A DNA stretch of 64,000 nucleotides from Microtetraspora glauca (GCA_000721275.1 JOFO01000037.1:1-64000), one strand, 5' to 3'; shown: positions 7,928 to 16,722, counted from the first letter of the stretch. The notes: generated from the sequence alone by a model not told the origin. Numbers and translations: made by a program.

Positions 7928-8350
7928 CTAGTGCAGCAGGCTGCCCTGGAGCTCCGCGCGGAGATCCGGGGTGAGGACGCTGCCGGCCCGGTCGACCAGC
8001 AGCGCCATCTCGTAGCCCACGAGGCCGATGTCGCACTCCGGGTGCGCGAGCACGGCCAGCGAGGATCCGTCCGAGACCGACATGAGGAAGAGGAAGCCGC
8101 GCTCCATCTCCACCACGGTCTGCGCCACGGGACCGCCCTCGAAGATCCGGGAGGCGCCCGCGGTCAGCGAGGTGAGCCCGGACGCGACCGCCGCCAGCTG
8201 GTCGGCACGGTCGCGGGGGAATCCTTCGGACATGGCAAGGAGCAGACCGTCGGCGGAGACCACCACCGTGTGCGACACCCCGGGGGTGTTGTCCACGAAG
8301 TTGGTGATCAACCAGTTCAGGTTCTGCGCCGCCTGGCTCATCGCGCTCAA
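7928..8350 (-). CDS. cvnB: Conservon protein CvnB, roadblock/LC7 domain (conservon 2)
   Basis: This 140-aa roadblock/LC7 protein differs from the conservon 1 CvnB in only a handful of residues. That is remarkable because the neighbouring CvnA proteins are strongly diverged. The gene begins with a GTG whose first base directly adjoins the cvnA2 stop (8351). It keeps all the usual features: TPGVSHTVVVSADGLLLA, the helical GLTSLTAGASRIFEGG and the C-terminal LTPDLRAELQGSLLH. Because the proteins are nearly identical, the two CvnB proteins could exchange between sensor complexes; this is an inference. Confidence 0.93.
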   Translation of the reverse strand: MSAMSQAAQNLNWLITNFVDNTPGVSHTVVVSADGLLLAMSEGFPRDRADQLAAVASGLTSLTAGASRIFEGGPVAQTVVEMERGFLFLMSVSDGSSLAVLAHPECDIGLVGYEMALLVDRAGSVLTPDLRAELQGSLLH

Positions 8351-11300
8351 CTATCGCTCCTGCTGGTGGTTCGGACCGAGGTGGAAGCTACCCGTGGTCG
8401 AGTTGCCCGCCTGCCGGCCCTGCTGGATGCCGCGGCGCAGGTTGGTGAGCCGGCCACGGACGTCGTCGGGTGCACGCGAGACCTGGGGGCCGGCCGTGTG
8501 GGCCTGCTCCTGTGCGGTCCCGGGTACGAGGTTGGCCTTCGGCACGCGGCGCGGAAGACCGGAGGTGGTGACCCCGCCGGCGGAGGGCTTGCGCGCCCGC
8601 TCGGCCTGGCGCACCAGGTCGTCGTTGGGCGAGGGCCGCCAGCCGGCGGCCGCGCCCTGGCGCCCGCCGTCGCCGGCCGGACGCGGACCCGCCGGGGCGG
8701 GCTGCTGCACGACCGGGGTCGGCATCGTCCGGTCGACCTCGGGCATCCGCTGCTGCGGCGCCTGGCCCGGGGCCTGCTGCTGCCCCTGCTCCTGCTGGAA
8801 CCAGTTGGTCTCCAGCGTGTCGTACAGCGGGGTGCGCCCGTCGCCCGCGGACGGCGCCGGAGGCAGTGCCTCCGGGCGGCGCGGCCGGCCGAGCTGCGGC
8901 TGCCGCGGCTCGGGCGCGGCCTGCGGGGACGGCTGCTGCGGGGCCTGGGGGAGACCCGGCTGCGGCGGCGCGAACCCGTTGCCGGCGGGCCGGCGGGGGG
9001 CCGGCGCCTGCGGCTGCTGCTGTGCCTGCGGTACGAAGGGCTGGTCGCCGTAGGCCGGACGGTCCTGGTACTGCGGGGCCTGCGGCTGCTGCGGGGCGCC
9101 GAAGTCCGGGCGCGGGAACTGGCCGGTGGAGCCGGGTCCCTGGGGCGCCTGGTGCTGCTGGTGCTGGGGGGCCTGCGGGGCCTGGGGGGCTCCGAAGTCC
9201 GGGCGTGGGAACTGCGCGGTGGACGCCGGGTCCTGGTACTGCGGGGCCTGCGGCTGCTGCGGGGCGCCGAAGTCCGGCCGCGGGAACTGGCCCGTGGAGC
9301 CCGGGCCCTGCGGCGCGCCGGGCGCGGCGAAGGAACCGGTGGTCTCGGCGTCGTCGTGGCCGCGCGGGGCGTCCAGCGGCGTCATGTCCTGCTGCGGGCG
9401 GCGCACCGGCTGCTGCGCGGCGGGGTCGCTGCCCCAACTCGTCCCCTGCGGGCGCTGCGGCTGCGGGTTCCCGCCGGGCAGCTCGGCGCGCGGGAAGCCG
9501 TTCGGCGCACCGAGCGGGTCCTGCTGCCGGGGAGCCTGCGGGTTCTGCGGAGCCTGCGGGTGCTGCGGGTTCTGGGGCGCCTGTGGGTTCTGGGGGTCCT
9601 GCGGGCGGCCGCCCCACACGTCCGTGCGGGACGGGATGGCGCTGGCCGCGCCGCCGATGAGACCGGCACCGGGGCCGGGCTGGGGGAGCTGCGGCAGCTG
9701 GCCGGTCTGCTCCAGGCGCGCGTCGGCCGGCTGGGGCTGCTGCTGCTGCGGCTGCAGCGGGGCCGGGGCCTGCGGGTTCTGCGGCGCGCCGTCCCGGGCG
9801 GGCAGCGCGGTCCGCGGTCCGCCCGCCGCGCCGACCTGCGGACGCGCGGCGCCCGGGCCGGCGCCGAGGCGGCCGGCCGGAGCGGACGGGCCGCCGAGAC
9901 CGGGGCGTCCGGCACCCGGACCACCGGCCGCGCCGGGACCGCCGGCGAGCCGGCCGCCGGGGGCGCCGCCCTGCGGGGACGCGCCCTGCGCGCCGGGACC
10001 GCTCTTCGGGGCCGGCTTGCGGCCGCCCTGGGCGACGTCGACCGGGAGCATGACGAGCGCGGTGGTGCCGCCCGAGTCGGACGGGCGCAGCTGGATGCGG
10101 ATGCCGTGCCGCAGGGACAGGCGGCCGACCACGAAGAGGCCCATGCGCCGGGAGACGGAGACGTCCACGGTGGGCGGCGAGGCGAGCCGCTCGTTGATCG
10201 CCGCCAGGTCCTCGGGGGAGAGGCCGATGCCGGTGTCGTGGATCTCGACCAGCACGCGCCCGTCGGGCAGCGCGTGGCCGGTGACCCGGACCTTGGTCTG
10301 CGGGGAGGAGAACGAGGTGGCGTTCTCCAGCAGCTCGGCGAGGAGGTGCACGAGGTCGTTGACGACCCGGCCGGCGACGTCCGTCGCCGGGACCGCGGCC
10401 AGTTCGATGCGCTCGTACTGCTCCACCTCGGAGGCGGCGGCGCGGAGCACGTCGACCAGCGGGACCGGGCGGGTCCAGCGGCGGCCCGGCTCCTCGCCGG
10501 CGAGGACGAGGAGGTTCTCGCCGTTCCGGCGCATGCGGGTCGCGAGGTGGTCGAGCTTGAAGAGCGAGGACAGCTGGTCCGGGTCGGCCTCGCGGGACTC
10601 CAGCTCGGAGATGAGCGAGAGCTGGCGCTGGATGAGACCCTGCGAACGGCGCGAGAGGTTGGTGAACATCGCGTTGACGTTGCCCCGGAGGAGGGCCTGC
10701 TCGGCGGCGAGGCGGACGGCCTCGCGGTGCACGTCGTCGAAGGCCGCGGCCACCTGGCCGATCTCGTCGCGGGAGTGCACGCCGACGGACTCGACGGAGG
10801 TGTCGACGTCCTGCGGGTCCGCCTCGGAGAGCTGCTTGACGAGCTCGGGCAGGCGTTCCTGGGCGACCTTGGTGGCGGTGTCCTGGAGCCGGCGCAGCGA
10901 GCGGATCATGGACCGGGCCACGACGAACGCGCCGATCAGCGAGACGCCGAGGACGAGCAGGATCAGCGCACCGTTGATGATGGCCTCGCGCTGCGACTCC
11001 TGCCGCAGCTCACGGGCCATCGTCTCCATCTCGCCGAGGAGCTGGTTCTCGATGCGGCTCATGGCCGCAATCTTCGTCTCGTACTCGTCGGTGAAGTTCA
11101 GGTAGCCGCGGGCCGACTTCGGGGCTCCGATGGCGGTCTCGGAGGAGAGCACGCGCTCGGCGTACTTCTCGGCGTCCACGATCGTGGGGTTGCCGGTGCG
11201 CAGCGAGTCGGTGAGGTCGGTGGCGTCGCCGCCGGTGCCCTCGTAGATCGCCGTGAAGGTCTTGAAGGCGTTGTTCTCACTCTTGAGCGCGGCCTCGCCG

Positions 11301-12268
11301 TAGAGGCGGTCACCGGGCTTGAACCGGCCGCGGCCCTTGTCGCTGGCCGGCAGGGCGCCCGCGATGATCGCCTGCTGGATGGAGGCGTACTCCTTGGCGG
11401 ACGAGAACGCGGCGAGCGCGCGGGTCCGCTTGATCATCTCGGGGTTGCTGGTCGCCTGCGCCATGTCCTGCGAGAGGCTGAGCAGCGAGCGGATGAGGCG
11501 GCTGTACGCCTCGACGGTCACGGACTGCTGGACGCCGTCCTTGTAGGCGTTCGTCCGGATGTTGTGGAGGTCGATGACCTGCCCGGCGATGGTGCCGACG
11601 TTGGACCGGATGCTCTGCAGCGCCTCGTCGTCGTCGCTGTTCGGGATGGCCCGGGTGGCGTCGAGGAAGGCGTCGTAGGAACGGTCCGTACGGCGGCGGG
11701 GGTTGGCGATCTGGTAGTCGCTGGTCGGCCGCCCGTTGGCGAGCGGGCCGGCCGAGAGGTCGCGCTCGGCCTGGAGGGCCTGGGCGAGCGCGGTCGCCTC
11801 ACGGGTCAGCTTGGTCAGCAGCTGCATGTGGTCGAGCTGCTGCATGTCCTGCAGCGACTCGTTGATGCGGATGCCGCCGAGGCTGGTGGCCGCGACCACG
11901 GGGAGGGTCAGCAGGGCCACGAGACGCGTGGAGATGCGCCAGTTGCGCAGGGCTATTCGGGAGCCCGTCGCGTTCTCGGCGGCGACGGGGGCGGTGCCCT
12001 TCTCGCCGCGCGGCGCGCCGCTCTCCTCGCCGGGTGCCGCCGACGGGCCGGACCGGCGTGCGGAGCCGTCGCCGGACTCGCCGGCCGGCCGTGCGGCCTT
12101 GCCCGGGTTCCTGCCCTGGCCGCCCGGACCGGGCGCCTGCTGGGCGGAGTGCGGGGCCGCGGGACCGCGATCGGTCCCGGCACGCGGTTCCTGCTCCGAC
12201 GGAGCCTCCGCGCGGCCCTTGCGGGCCTGGGCGGAGCCCGCGCCATCCCTCTTGAAACGTCCCTGCAC
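8351..12268 (-). CDS. cvnA: Conservon sensor CvnA, histidine kinase-like membrane protein (conservon 2)
   Basis: This is 1305 aa using the GTG at 12268 (VQGRFKRDG), chosen because this basic start resembles annotated CvnA N termini and an AGAGG lies upstream; the frame stays open further 5'. Parts: Gly/Pro/Arg-rich leader of about 110 residues; TM1 about 115-132; NIT-like helical extracytoplasmic domain containing ERDLSAGPLANG (about 140-425); TM2 about 430-452; HAMP-like region; LFKLDHLATRMRR histidine helix; HATPase with ELLENATSF and EIHDTGIGL; then nearly 500 residues of Pro/Gln/Gly/Ala low complexity, including three copies of a QFPRPDFGAPQ repeat. The final 80 residues repeat the tail of CvnA1 (SGLPRRVPKANLV and APDDVRGRLTNLRRG). 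The sensor domain differs clearly from that of CvnA1, implying a different signal. Confidence 0.92.
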   Translation of the reverse strand: MQGRFKRDGAGSAQARKGRAEAPSEQEPRAGTDRGPAAPHSAQQAPGPGGQGRNPGKAARPAGESGDGSARRSGPSAAPGEESGAPRGEKGTAPVAAENATGSRIALRNWRISTRLVALLTLPVVAATSLGGIRINESLQDMQQLDHMQLLTKLTREATALAQALQAERDLSAGPLANGRPTSDYQIANPRRRTDRSYDAFLDATRAIPNSDDDEALQSIRSNVGTIAGQVIDLHNIRTNAYKDGVQQSVTVEAYSRLIRSLLSLSQDMAQATSNPEMIKRTRALAAFSSAKEYASIQQAIIAGALPASDKGRGRFKPGDRLYGEAALKSENNAFKTFTAIYEGTGGDATDLTDSLRTGNPTIVDAEKYAERVLSSETAIGAPKSARGYLNFTDEYETKIAAMSRIENQLLGEMETMARELRQESQREAIINGALILLVLGVSLIGAFVVARSMIRSLRRLQDTATKVAQERLPELVKQLSEADPQDVDTSVESVGVHSRDEIGQVAAAFDDVHREAVRLAAEQALLRGNVNAMFTNLSRRSQGLIQRQLSLISELESREADPDQLSSLFKLDHLATRMRRNGENLLVLAGEEPGRRWTRPVPLVDVLRAAASEVEQYERIELAAVPATDVAGRVVNDLVHLLAELLENATSFSSPQTKVRVTGHALPDGRVLVEIHDTGIGLSPEDLAAINERLASPPTVDVSVSRRMGLFVVGRLSLRHGIRIQLRPSDSGGTTALVMLPVDVAQGGRKPAPKSGPGAQGASPQGGAPGGRLAGGPGAAGGPGAGRPGLGGPSAPAGRLGAGPGAARPQVGAAGGPRTALPARDGAPQNPQAPAPLQPQQQQPQPADARLEQTGQLPQLPQPGPGAGLIGGAASAIPSRTDVWGGRPQDPQNPQAPQNPQHPQAPQNPQAPRQQDPLGAPNGFPRAELPGGNPQPQRPQGTSWGSDPAAQQPVRRPQQDMTPLDAPRGHDDAETTGSFAAPGAPQGPGSTGQFPRPDFGAPQQPQAPQYQDPASTAQFPRPDFGAPQAPQAPQHQQHQAPQGPGSTGQFPRPDFGAPQQPQAPQYQDRPAYGDQPFVPQAQQQPQAPAPRRPAGNGFAPPQPGLPQAPQQPSPQAAPEPRQPQLGRPRRPEALPPAPSAGDGRTPLYDTLETNWFQQEQGQQQAPGQAPQQRMPEVDRTMPTPVVQQPAPAGPRPAGDGGRQGAAAGWRPSPNDDLVRQAERARKPSAGGVTTSGLPRRVPKANLVPGTAQEQAHTAGPQVSRAPDDVRGRLTNLRRGIQQGRQAGNSTTGSFHLGPNHQQER
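9065..9320 (-). repeat. Tandem imperfect repeats inside cvnA2
   Basis: Three in-frame copies encode (G/A)ST(G/A)QFPRPDFGAP followed by Q/P/A/Y-rich spacers ending QAPQYQD or QAPQHQQ. The first and third DNA units are nearly identical and the middle unit is diverged. They lie in the disordered linker after the kinase domain, so copy number could vary between strains. Confidence 0.8.
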
Positions 12269-12844
12269 TAGCGTCGCAACCTCTGGACCAGGCGTCCTTC
12301 CGGGGTGGACCCGGAGCGGACGGTGTCGGCGTCGATGGGGACGCGTCGGCGCGCCCCAGGTGGTCGTCGGTGACCGGCGCAGATCCCCCTTCTCCGCCAC
12401 TCGGCCGGCGCTGCGTTGCGCCCCCTGCGTGCCGGCGTCGAACCCGCGGCGGTGCGTGGAATTCCAGCACAGTGCCGGATCTCCAACAAGGGCCGAGGTC
12501 TATACCGGGAGGGGGATGACAACCCGTGCGCGGGAGGTCACCGCGTGTAGAAGATGATCACGGAGGATTCGGGCGTATCACCCCCAATGGCCCGGCGTCC
12601 TCGTGTGTCCCAGTCGCCATGATCAGGAGCGGAATGGAGGGTTCAATGGCGGAATGTCCCTTTCCGTGACCTGACATGCCGGTCCGTAATGACCGGAATA
12701 TCCGGCCAGTGGTGAGCAAACTCACATGGGAATGGATGTCTCAGCCATGCATTCGAAGGGAACCCCTTGATTTAGCCTGACGCTTTGCACCATCATCCCC
12801 GCGCCCGCACGGGCGCCCGTCCCGGAACAAGGTCTGCCAGCGCG
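12269..12844. other. 576-bp regulatory/intergenic region upstream of conservon 2
   Basis: Divergent spacer between cvnA2 (minus) and a small plus-strand gene. Open frames crossing it show no family resemblance and have atypical codon use, so I treat it as non-coding. The part 12600-12790 is unusually AT-rich for this genome (for example cttgatttagcctgacgc at 12769 and aatgaccggaatatccggcc at 12687), consistent with promoters facing both ways. A short inverted repeat CCGGT/ACCGG lies at 12679-12683 and 12692-12696. I cannot assign promoter boxes firmly. Confidence 0.45.
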
Positions 12845-13042
12845 ATGACTGCACCCACCCCCGCCACCACGGCCAACCCGCGCCGCTCCACCCTCGCCCA
12901 CCTCGAGGACGCCGCCGCCCTGGGCCGCGGCGCCACCCCCGAGTACGCGACCGAGCTGCCCGGCACCACCGCCAACCCGCGCCGCACCGTCCTCATGCAG
13001 GCCCCCGCCCCGCACGTGCCGGCCTACCTCGCCGAGGTCTGA
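12845..13042 (+). CDS. Small protein with duplicated TTANPRR motif, unknown function
   Basis: This 66-aa protein starts at the ATG at 12845 (MTAPTPATTANPRRSTL). A GTG/TTG-type upstream extension (from 12785) is open but begins with unrelated His/Arg-rich residues. The sequence carries the motif TTANPRR followed by S/T-T/V-L twice, about 40 residues apart: TTANPRRSTLAHLEDAAAL near the N terminus, and TTANPRRTVLMQAP before the end PHVPAYLAEV. No signal peptide, membrane segment or known domain is visible. Codon third positions are as GC-rich as in neighbouring genes, which supports translation. The upstream Shine-Dalgarno is weak. It stands alone between conservon 2 and the FAA hydrolase gene, transcribed away from cvnA2. 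I do not recognise the family. Confidence 0.6.
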   Translation: MTAPTPATTANPRRSTLAHLEDAAALGRGATPEYATELPGTTANPRRTVLMQAPAPHVPAYLAEV

Positions 13043-13154
13043 TCCCGGCGTCCGCCCGCCCGCCACCGGCGATATCCGCCGGTCGGCCGCCCCGCGCCGC
13101 GTTAGCCTGGAGCGTCAGACTCCAGCCAGTACCAAGTGAGGGGCGACAGCACTC

Positions 13155-13940
13155 GTGCGCATCGCCAGATTCTCCATCGACGGCAATGTCGCCTTCGGCG
13201 CGGTCGAGGGCGAGGGGACCGTCGAGTCCGGCGGCCTCGTCCTCGACATCATCAAGGGCATCCCGTACACCGACTTCGAGCTCAGCGGCACCAAGGTCCC
13301 GCTGAGCAAGGTACGGCTCCTGCCGCCGGTGCTCCCCAACAAGGTCGTGGCCATCGGCCGCAACTACGCGGAGCACGCCAAGGAGCTCGGCAACGAGGTC
13401 CCCGAGGTCCCGGTCGCCTTCTTCAAGCCGACCACCTCCGTCATCGGCCCCGGCGACGCCATCGAGTTCCCCTCCTTCTCCAGCGAACTGCACCACGAGG
13501 CCGAACTGGCCGTGGTGATCGGCCGCATGTGCCGCGAGGTGCCCCGGGAGCGCGTCAAGGACGTGATCTTCGGCTACACCTGCGCCAACGACGTGACCGC
13601 CCGCGACGTCCAGAAGCGCGAGGCCCAGTGGGCCCGCGCCAAGGGCTTCGACACGAGCTGCCCGCTGGGCCCCTGGGTGGAGACCGACCTCGACCCGAGC
13701 GACCTCGCCGTCCAGGCCACGGTCAACGGCGAACAGCGCCAGCTCGGTCGGACGAGCGACATGATCCGCTCCATCGAGGACCTGGTCGTCCACATCACCG
13801 AGGCCATGACACTGCTCCCCGGCGACGTCATCCTCACCGGCACCCCCGCCGGGGTCGGCCCCCTCACCGTCGGCGACGAGGTCGCCGTCACCATCGAAGG
13901 CATCGGCACTCTCACCAACAGGGTGATCAAGCGTGGCTAA
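13155..13940 (+). CDS. Fumarylacetoacetate hydrolase family protein
   Basis: This 261-aa protein has the FAH C-terminal catalytic fold over residues about 65-258. Metal-binding acids are visible in [11 protein letters not shown] (the E-x-E pair) and in [12 protein letters not shown]. Other family motifs are [30 protein letters not shown] and the closing [18 protein letters not shown]. Members hydrolyse or decarboxylate 2-oxo acids (acylpyruvases, oxaloacetate decarboxylases, FAA hydrolases), and the substrate cannot be deduced here. The GTG start has a GAGGGG about 10 nt upstream (at about 13138). Its last 8 bases overlap the gltX start, so it is translationally coupled to gltX. Confidence 0.88.
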   Translation: MRIARFSIDGNVAFGAVEGEGTVESGGLVLDIIKGIPYTDFELSGTKVPLSKVRLLPPVLPNKVVAIGRNYAEHAKELGNEVPEVPVAFFKPTTSVIGPGDAIEFPSFSSELHHEAELAVVIGRMCREVPRERVKDVIFGYTCANDVTARDVQKREAQWARAKGFDTSCPLGPWVETDLDPSDLAVQATVNGEQRQLGRTSDMIRSIEDLVVHITEAMTLLPGDVILTGTPAGVGPLTVGDEVAVTIEGIGTLTNRVIKRG

Positions 13941-15408
13941 CGCGAACCTCCGCGTCCGTTTCTGTCCGTCCCCGACCGGCAACCCCCATGTGGGCCTGGT
14001 CCGCACCGCCCTCTTCAACTGGGCGTTCGCCCGGCACCACCAGGGCACCATGGTCTTCCGCATCGAGGACACCGACGCGGCCCGCGACTCCGAGGAGTCG
14101 TACGAGCAGCTGCTGGACTCCCTCAAGTGGCTCGGCCTCGACTGGGACGAGGGCCCCGAGGTCGGCGGCCCGCACGCCCCGTACCGCCAGTCGCAGCGCA
14201 TGGACATCTACAAGGACGTCGCCGACAAGCTGCTCGCCGGCGGCTACGCGTACCGCTGCTACTGCACCACCACCGAGCTCGACGAGCGCCGCGAGGCCGC
14301 CCGCGCCGCCGGGAAGCCCTCCGGCTACGACGGCCACTGCCGCGAGCTGTCCGCCGAGCAGGTCGCGCAGTACGAGGCCGAGGGCCGCGAGCCGATCGTC
14401 CGCTTCCGGATGCCCGACGAGGCCATCACCTTCACCGACCTGGTCCGCGGCGAGCTCACCTTCACCCCCGAGAACGTGCCGGACTACGGCATCCTCCGGG
14501 CCAACGGCGCCCCGCTGTACACCCTGGTCAACCCGGTCGACGACGCCCTCATGGAGATCACCCACGTCCTGCGCGGCGAGGACCTGCTCTCCTCCACCCC
14601 CCGCCAGATCGCCCTCTACAAGGCGCTCATCGAGCTGGGCGTCGCCAAGGAGATCCCCGCCTTCGGCCACCTGCCGTACGTGATGGGCGAGGGCAACAAG
14701 AAGCTCTCCAAGCGCGACCCGCAGGCGTCCCTCAACCTCTACCGGGAGCGCGGCTTCCTCCCCGAGGGCCTGCTGAACTACCTCTCCCTCCTCGGCTGGT
14801 CCTTCTCCGCCGACCAGGACCTCTTCACCATCCCCGAGATGGTGGAGAGGTTCGACATCTCCGACGTCAACGCCAACCCGGCCCGCTTCGACCTGAAGAA
14901 GGCCGAGTCCATCAACGCGGACCACATCCGCATGCTGGACGTGAAGGCGTTCGCCGAGGCGTGCGAGCCCTGGCTCCAGGCCCCGCACGCCCCCTGGGCC
15001 CCCGAGGACTTCGACCGCGCGGCCTGGGAGCGGATCGCCCCGCACGCCCAGACCCGCCTCACCGTCCTCTCCGAGATCACGGCCAACGTCGACTTCCTCT
15101 TCCTGGCCGAGCCGGTCTTCGACCAGCCCTCGTGGGACAAGGCGATGAAGGGCGAGCCCGCGGCCCTGCTGACCACCGCCCGGGAGAAGCTGGAGTCGGC
15201 CGACTGGACCGACCCCGAGTCGCTCAAGAACGCCGTCCTCGCCGCCGGCGAGGCCCACGGCCTCAAGCTCGGCAAGGCCCAGGCCCCGGTCCGCGTCGCC
15301 GTCACCGGCCGCACCGTCGGCCTCCCCCTCTTCGAGTCCCTGGAGATCCTGGGCAAGGAGAAGACCCTGGCCCGCGTCGACGCGGCCCTCGCGAAGCTCG
15401 CCGCGTAA
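13933..15408 (+). CDS. gltX: Glutamate--tRNA ligase (GluRS)
   Basis: This is a 491-aa class I aminoacyl-tRNA synthetase. It has the HIGH-type motif in [17 protein letters not shown] (residues about 6-22) and the KMSKS-type motif as KKLSKRDP (about 256). The middle holds the GluRS-specific [11 protein letters not shown]. It ligates glutamate to tRNA-Glu. In actinobacteria, which generally lack GlnRS, the same enzyme also misacylates tRNA-Gln for later amidation by GatCAB; whether that applies here is inference. Start GTG at 13933 lies inside the end of the preceding gene. The five tRNA genes for its substrates lie less than 1 kb downstream. A long hairpin follows the stop after about 20 bp. 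Confidence 0.96.
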   Translation: MANANLRVRFCPSPTGNPHVGLVRTALFNWAFARHHQGTMVFRIEDTDAARDSEESYEQLLDSLKWLGLDWDEGPEVGGPHAPYRQSQRMDIYKDVADKLLAGGYAYRCYCTTTELDERREAARAAGKPSGYDGHCRELSAEQVAQYEAEGREPIVRFRMPDEAITFTDLVRGELTFTPENVPDYGILRANGAPLYTLVNPVDDALMEITHVLRGEDLLSSTPRQIALYKALIELGVAKEIPAFGHLPYVMGEGNKKLSKRDPQASLNLYRERGFLPEGLLNYLSLLGWSFSADQDLFTIPEMVERFDISDVNANPARFDLKKAESINADHIRMLDVKAFAEACEPWLQAPHAPWAPEDFDRAAWERIAPHAQTRLTVLSEITANVDFLFLAEPVFDQPSWDKAMKGEPAALLTTAREKLESADWTDPESLKNAVLAAGEAHGLKLGKAQAPVRVAVTGRTVGLPLFESLEILGKEKTLARVDAALAKLAA

Positions 15409-15428
15409 GCGGCGCGACCCGCGTCCCA

Positions 15429-15473
15429 CGACGGGGGCGGCGCCCGGAGCACTTCCGGGCGCCCCCCCCGTCG
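15429..15473 (+). terminator. Terminator hairpin after gltX
   Basis: The left arm CGACGGGGGCGGCGCCCGG begins at 15429 and pairs with CCGGGCGCCCCCCCCGTCG ending at 15473, giving a stem of up to 19 bp with a 7-nt loop and one C.A-type mismatch. It is immediately upstream of the HAD gene start. Confidence 0.8.
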
Positions 15474-15488
15474 GCGTACCGTCGGGGC

Positions 15489-16214
15489 ATGAGCATCCGG
15501 GCCGTCGTCTGGGACGTGGACGACACGATCTTCGACTACGCGGGCGCCGACCGGGCCGGGATGCGGGCGCATCTCGCCGCCGAGGGGCTGGACGGGCTGC
15601 ACGGCACCGTCGAGGACGCGCTGCGCCACTGGAAGGAGCTCACGGAGCTCTTCTGGCGCCGCTTCGAGGAGGCGCCGGCGGGGAACTGGCAGGACCAGCG
15701 CCGCCACCGCGTCCGCGCCTTCCTGGACCGGCCCGCGATGACCGACGCCGAGGCCGACGCCTGGTTCGGCCGGTACGTGGCCCACTACGAGGCCGCCTGG
15801 GAGCTCTTCCCGGACGCCCTGCCCGTCCTCGACCTGCTCGCCGCCGACTACCGACAGGCCGTCCTGTCGAACTCCAGCATCCACGCCCAGGAGCCCAAGC
15901 TGCGCGCCCTCGGCGTCCGCGACCGCTTCGAGGCCGTCCTCTGCGCCGCCGAGCTCGGCAGCGCCAAGCCGGCCCCCGAGGCGTTCCTCGCCGCCTGCAC
16001 GGCCCTGGGCCTGCCCCCGCACCAGGTGGCGTACGTGGGGGACCGGGCCGACATCGACGCGCTCGGCGCGCAGCAGGCCGGGCTGCACGGCATCTGGCTG
16101 GACCGTGCCGGCACCGGCGGGGTGCCCGGTCTGCACCGCATCACGGACCTCCACCAGCTCCCGCCGCTGCTCCGCGGGCATACCCGTTTTGGAGCACCGT
16201 CCACCTTCGGGTAA
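15489..16214 (+). CDS. HAD-superfamily hydrolase
   Basis: This is 241 aa. Motif I is VVWDVDDTIFDY with both catalytic aspartates (residues about 8 and 10). Motif II is the serine in AVLSNSS. Motif III is the lysine of SAKPAPEAF. Motif IV is VGDRADIDALGAQQAG. A helical cap lies between motifs I and II (about 20-100), so this is subfamily I, similar to REG-2-like/YjjG-type phosphatases. Substrate is unknown; small phosphorylated metabolites or nucleotides are typical. The start codon is the first ATG after the gltX hairpin, with only a weak GGGG upstream. The last codons overlap the predicted tRNA promoter. Confidence 0.87.
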   Translation: MSIRAVVWDVDDTIFDYAGADRAGMRAHLAAEGLDGLHGTVEDALRHWKELTELFWRRFEEAPAGNWQDQRRHRVRAFLDRPAMTDAEADAWFGRYVAHYEAAWELFPDALPVLDLLAADYRQAVLSNSSIHAQEPKLRALGVRDRFEAVLCAAELGSAKPAPEAFLAACTALGLPPHQVAYVGDRADIDALGAQQAGLHGIWLDRAGTGGVPGLHRITDLHQLPPLLRGHTRFGAPSTFG

Positions 16215-16217
16215 TGT
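16190..16217 (+). promoter_or_regulatory. Candidate promoter for the tRNA cluster
   Basis: TTGGAG (16190-16195), a 16-nt spacer and TAATGT (16212-16217) resemble a vegetative promoter. The -10 box overlaps the HAD stop codon and lies about 90 nt before the first tRNA. The -35 element is weak. Confidence 0.4.
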
Positions 16218-16306
16218 TCTTCCTGCGCCGAGGGGAGCAAGCCGAAAGGCAAGAACCCGGAAAGCGCAAGCCGAGCAAGATCCCCCTCGCGGGGAAGTTG
16301 CCCCGG

Positions 16307-16378
16307 TGGCCTATGGTGTAATTGGCAGCACGACTGATTCTGGTTCAGTTAGTCTTGGTTCGAGTCCAGGTAGGCCAG
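16307..16378 (+). tRNA. tRNA-Gln (anticodon CTG)
   Basis: 72 nt. The acceptor arm TGGCCTA pairs with TAGGCCA (16371-16377), and the discriminator is G. The anticodon loop TTCTGGT puts CTG at 16340-16342. The T loop is GGTTCGAGTCC. No CCA is encoded. It is the first gene of a five-tRNA cluster just downstream of gltX. The second copy differs in the acceptor stem and at a few T-arm positions. Confidence 0.96.
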
Positions 16379-16420
16379 CTCGCAGAGCTCATCTGCAAAC
16401 CAGTGGATTGGCATCCACGA

Positions 16421-16493
16421 GCCCCCGTTGTGTAGCGGCCTAGCACGCCGCCCTCTCAAGGCGGTAGCGCCGGTTCGAATCCGGTCGGGGGTA
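16421..16493 (+). tRNA. tRNA-Glu (anticodon CTC), copy 1
   Basis: 73 nt. The acceptor GCCCCCG pairs with CGGGGGT (16486-16492), with discriminator A. The anticodon stem CCGCC/GGCGG encloses loop CTCTCAA with anticodon CTC at 16455-16457. The T arm is CCGGTTCGAATCCGG. CCA is not encoded. It is identical to the other two Glu copies in the cluster. Confidence 0.97.
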
Positions 16494-16555
16494 CAGATCC
16501 TTCCCGCGGGATCACTTGGGTAGCGCCCAGGTGCTCTCGATGCAGGATCGCTAGG

Positions 16556-16628
16556 GCCCCCGTTGTGTAGCGGCCTAGCACGCCGCCCTCTCAAGGCGGT
16601 AGCGCCGGTTCGAATCCGGTCGGGGGTA
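16556..16628 (+). tRNA. tRNA-Glu (anticodon CTC), copy 2
   Basis: Same 73-nt sequence as the copy at 16421, 62 bp after it. The spacer is unrelated in sequence, so the identity stops at the gene edges. Confidence 0.97.
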
Positions 16629-16650
16629 CGACGCTGGTCTAACCACGTAT

Positions 16651-16722
16651 TGGTCTATGGTGTAATTGGCAGCACGACTGATTCTGGTTCAGTTAGTCTA
16701 GGTTCGAGTCCTGGTAGACCAG
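16651..16722 (+). tRNA. tRNA-Gln (anticodon CTG), second copy
   Basis: 72 nt. The acceptor TGGTCTA pairs with TAGACCA (16715-16721), with discriminator G and anticodon CTG at 16684-16686. Compared with the first tRNA-Gln it has a compensated acceptor base-pair change (C-G to T-A) and a changed T stem (CTAGGTTC...CCTGG versus CTTGGTTC...CCAGG). Both would fold normally. Confidence 0.96.

Noticed and set aside
7871..12271. Long plus-strand open frame opposite conservon 2
   Set aside because: Shadow of cvnB2/cvnA2; no motifs, no ribosome binding site and reversed codon bias.
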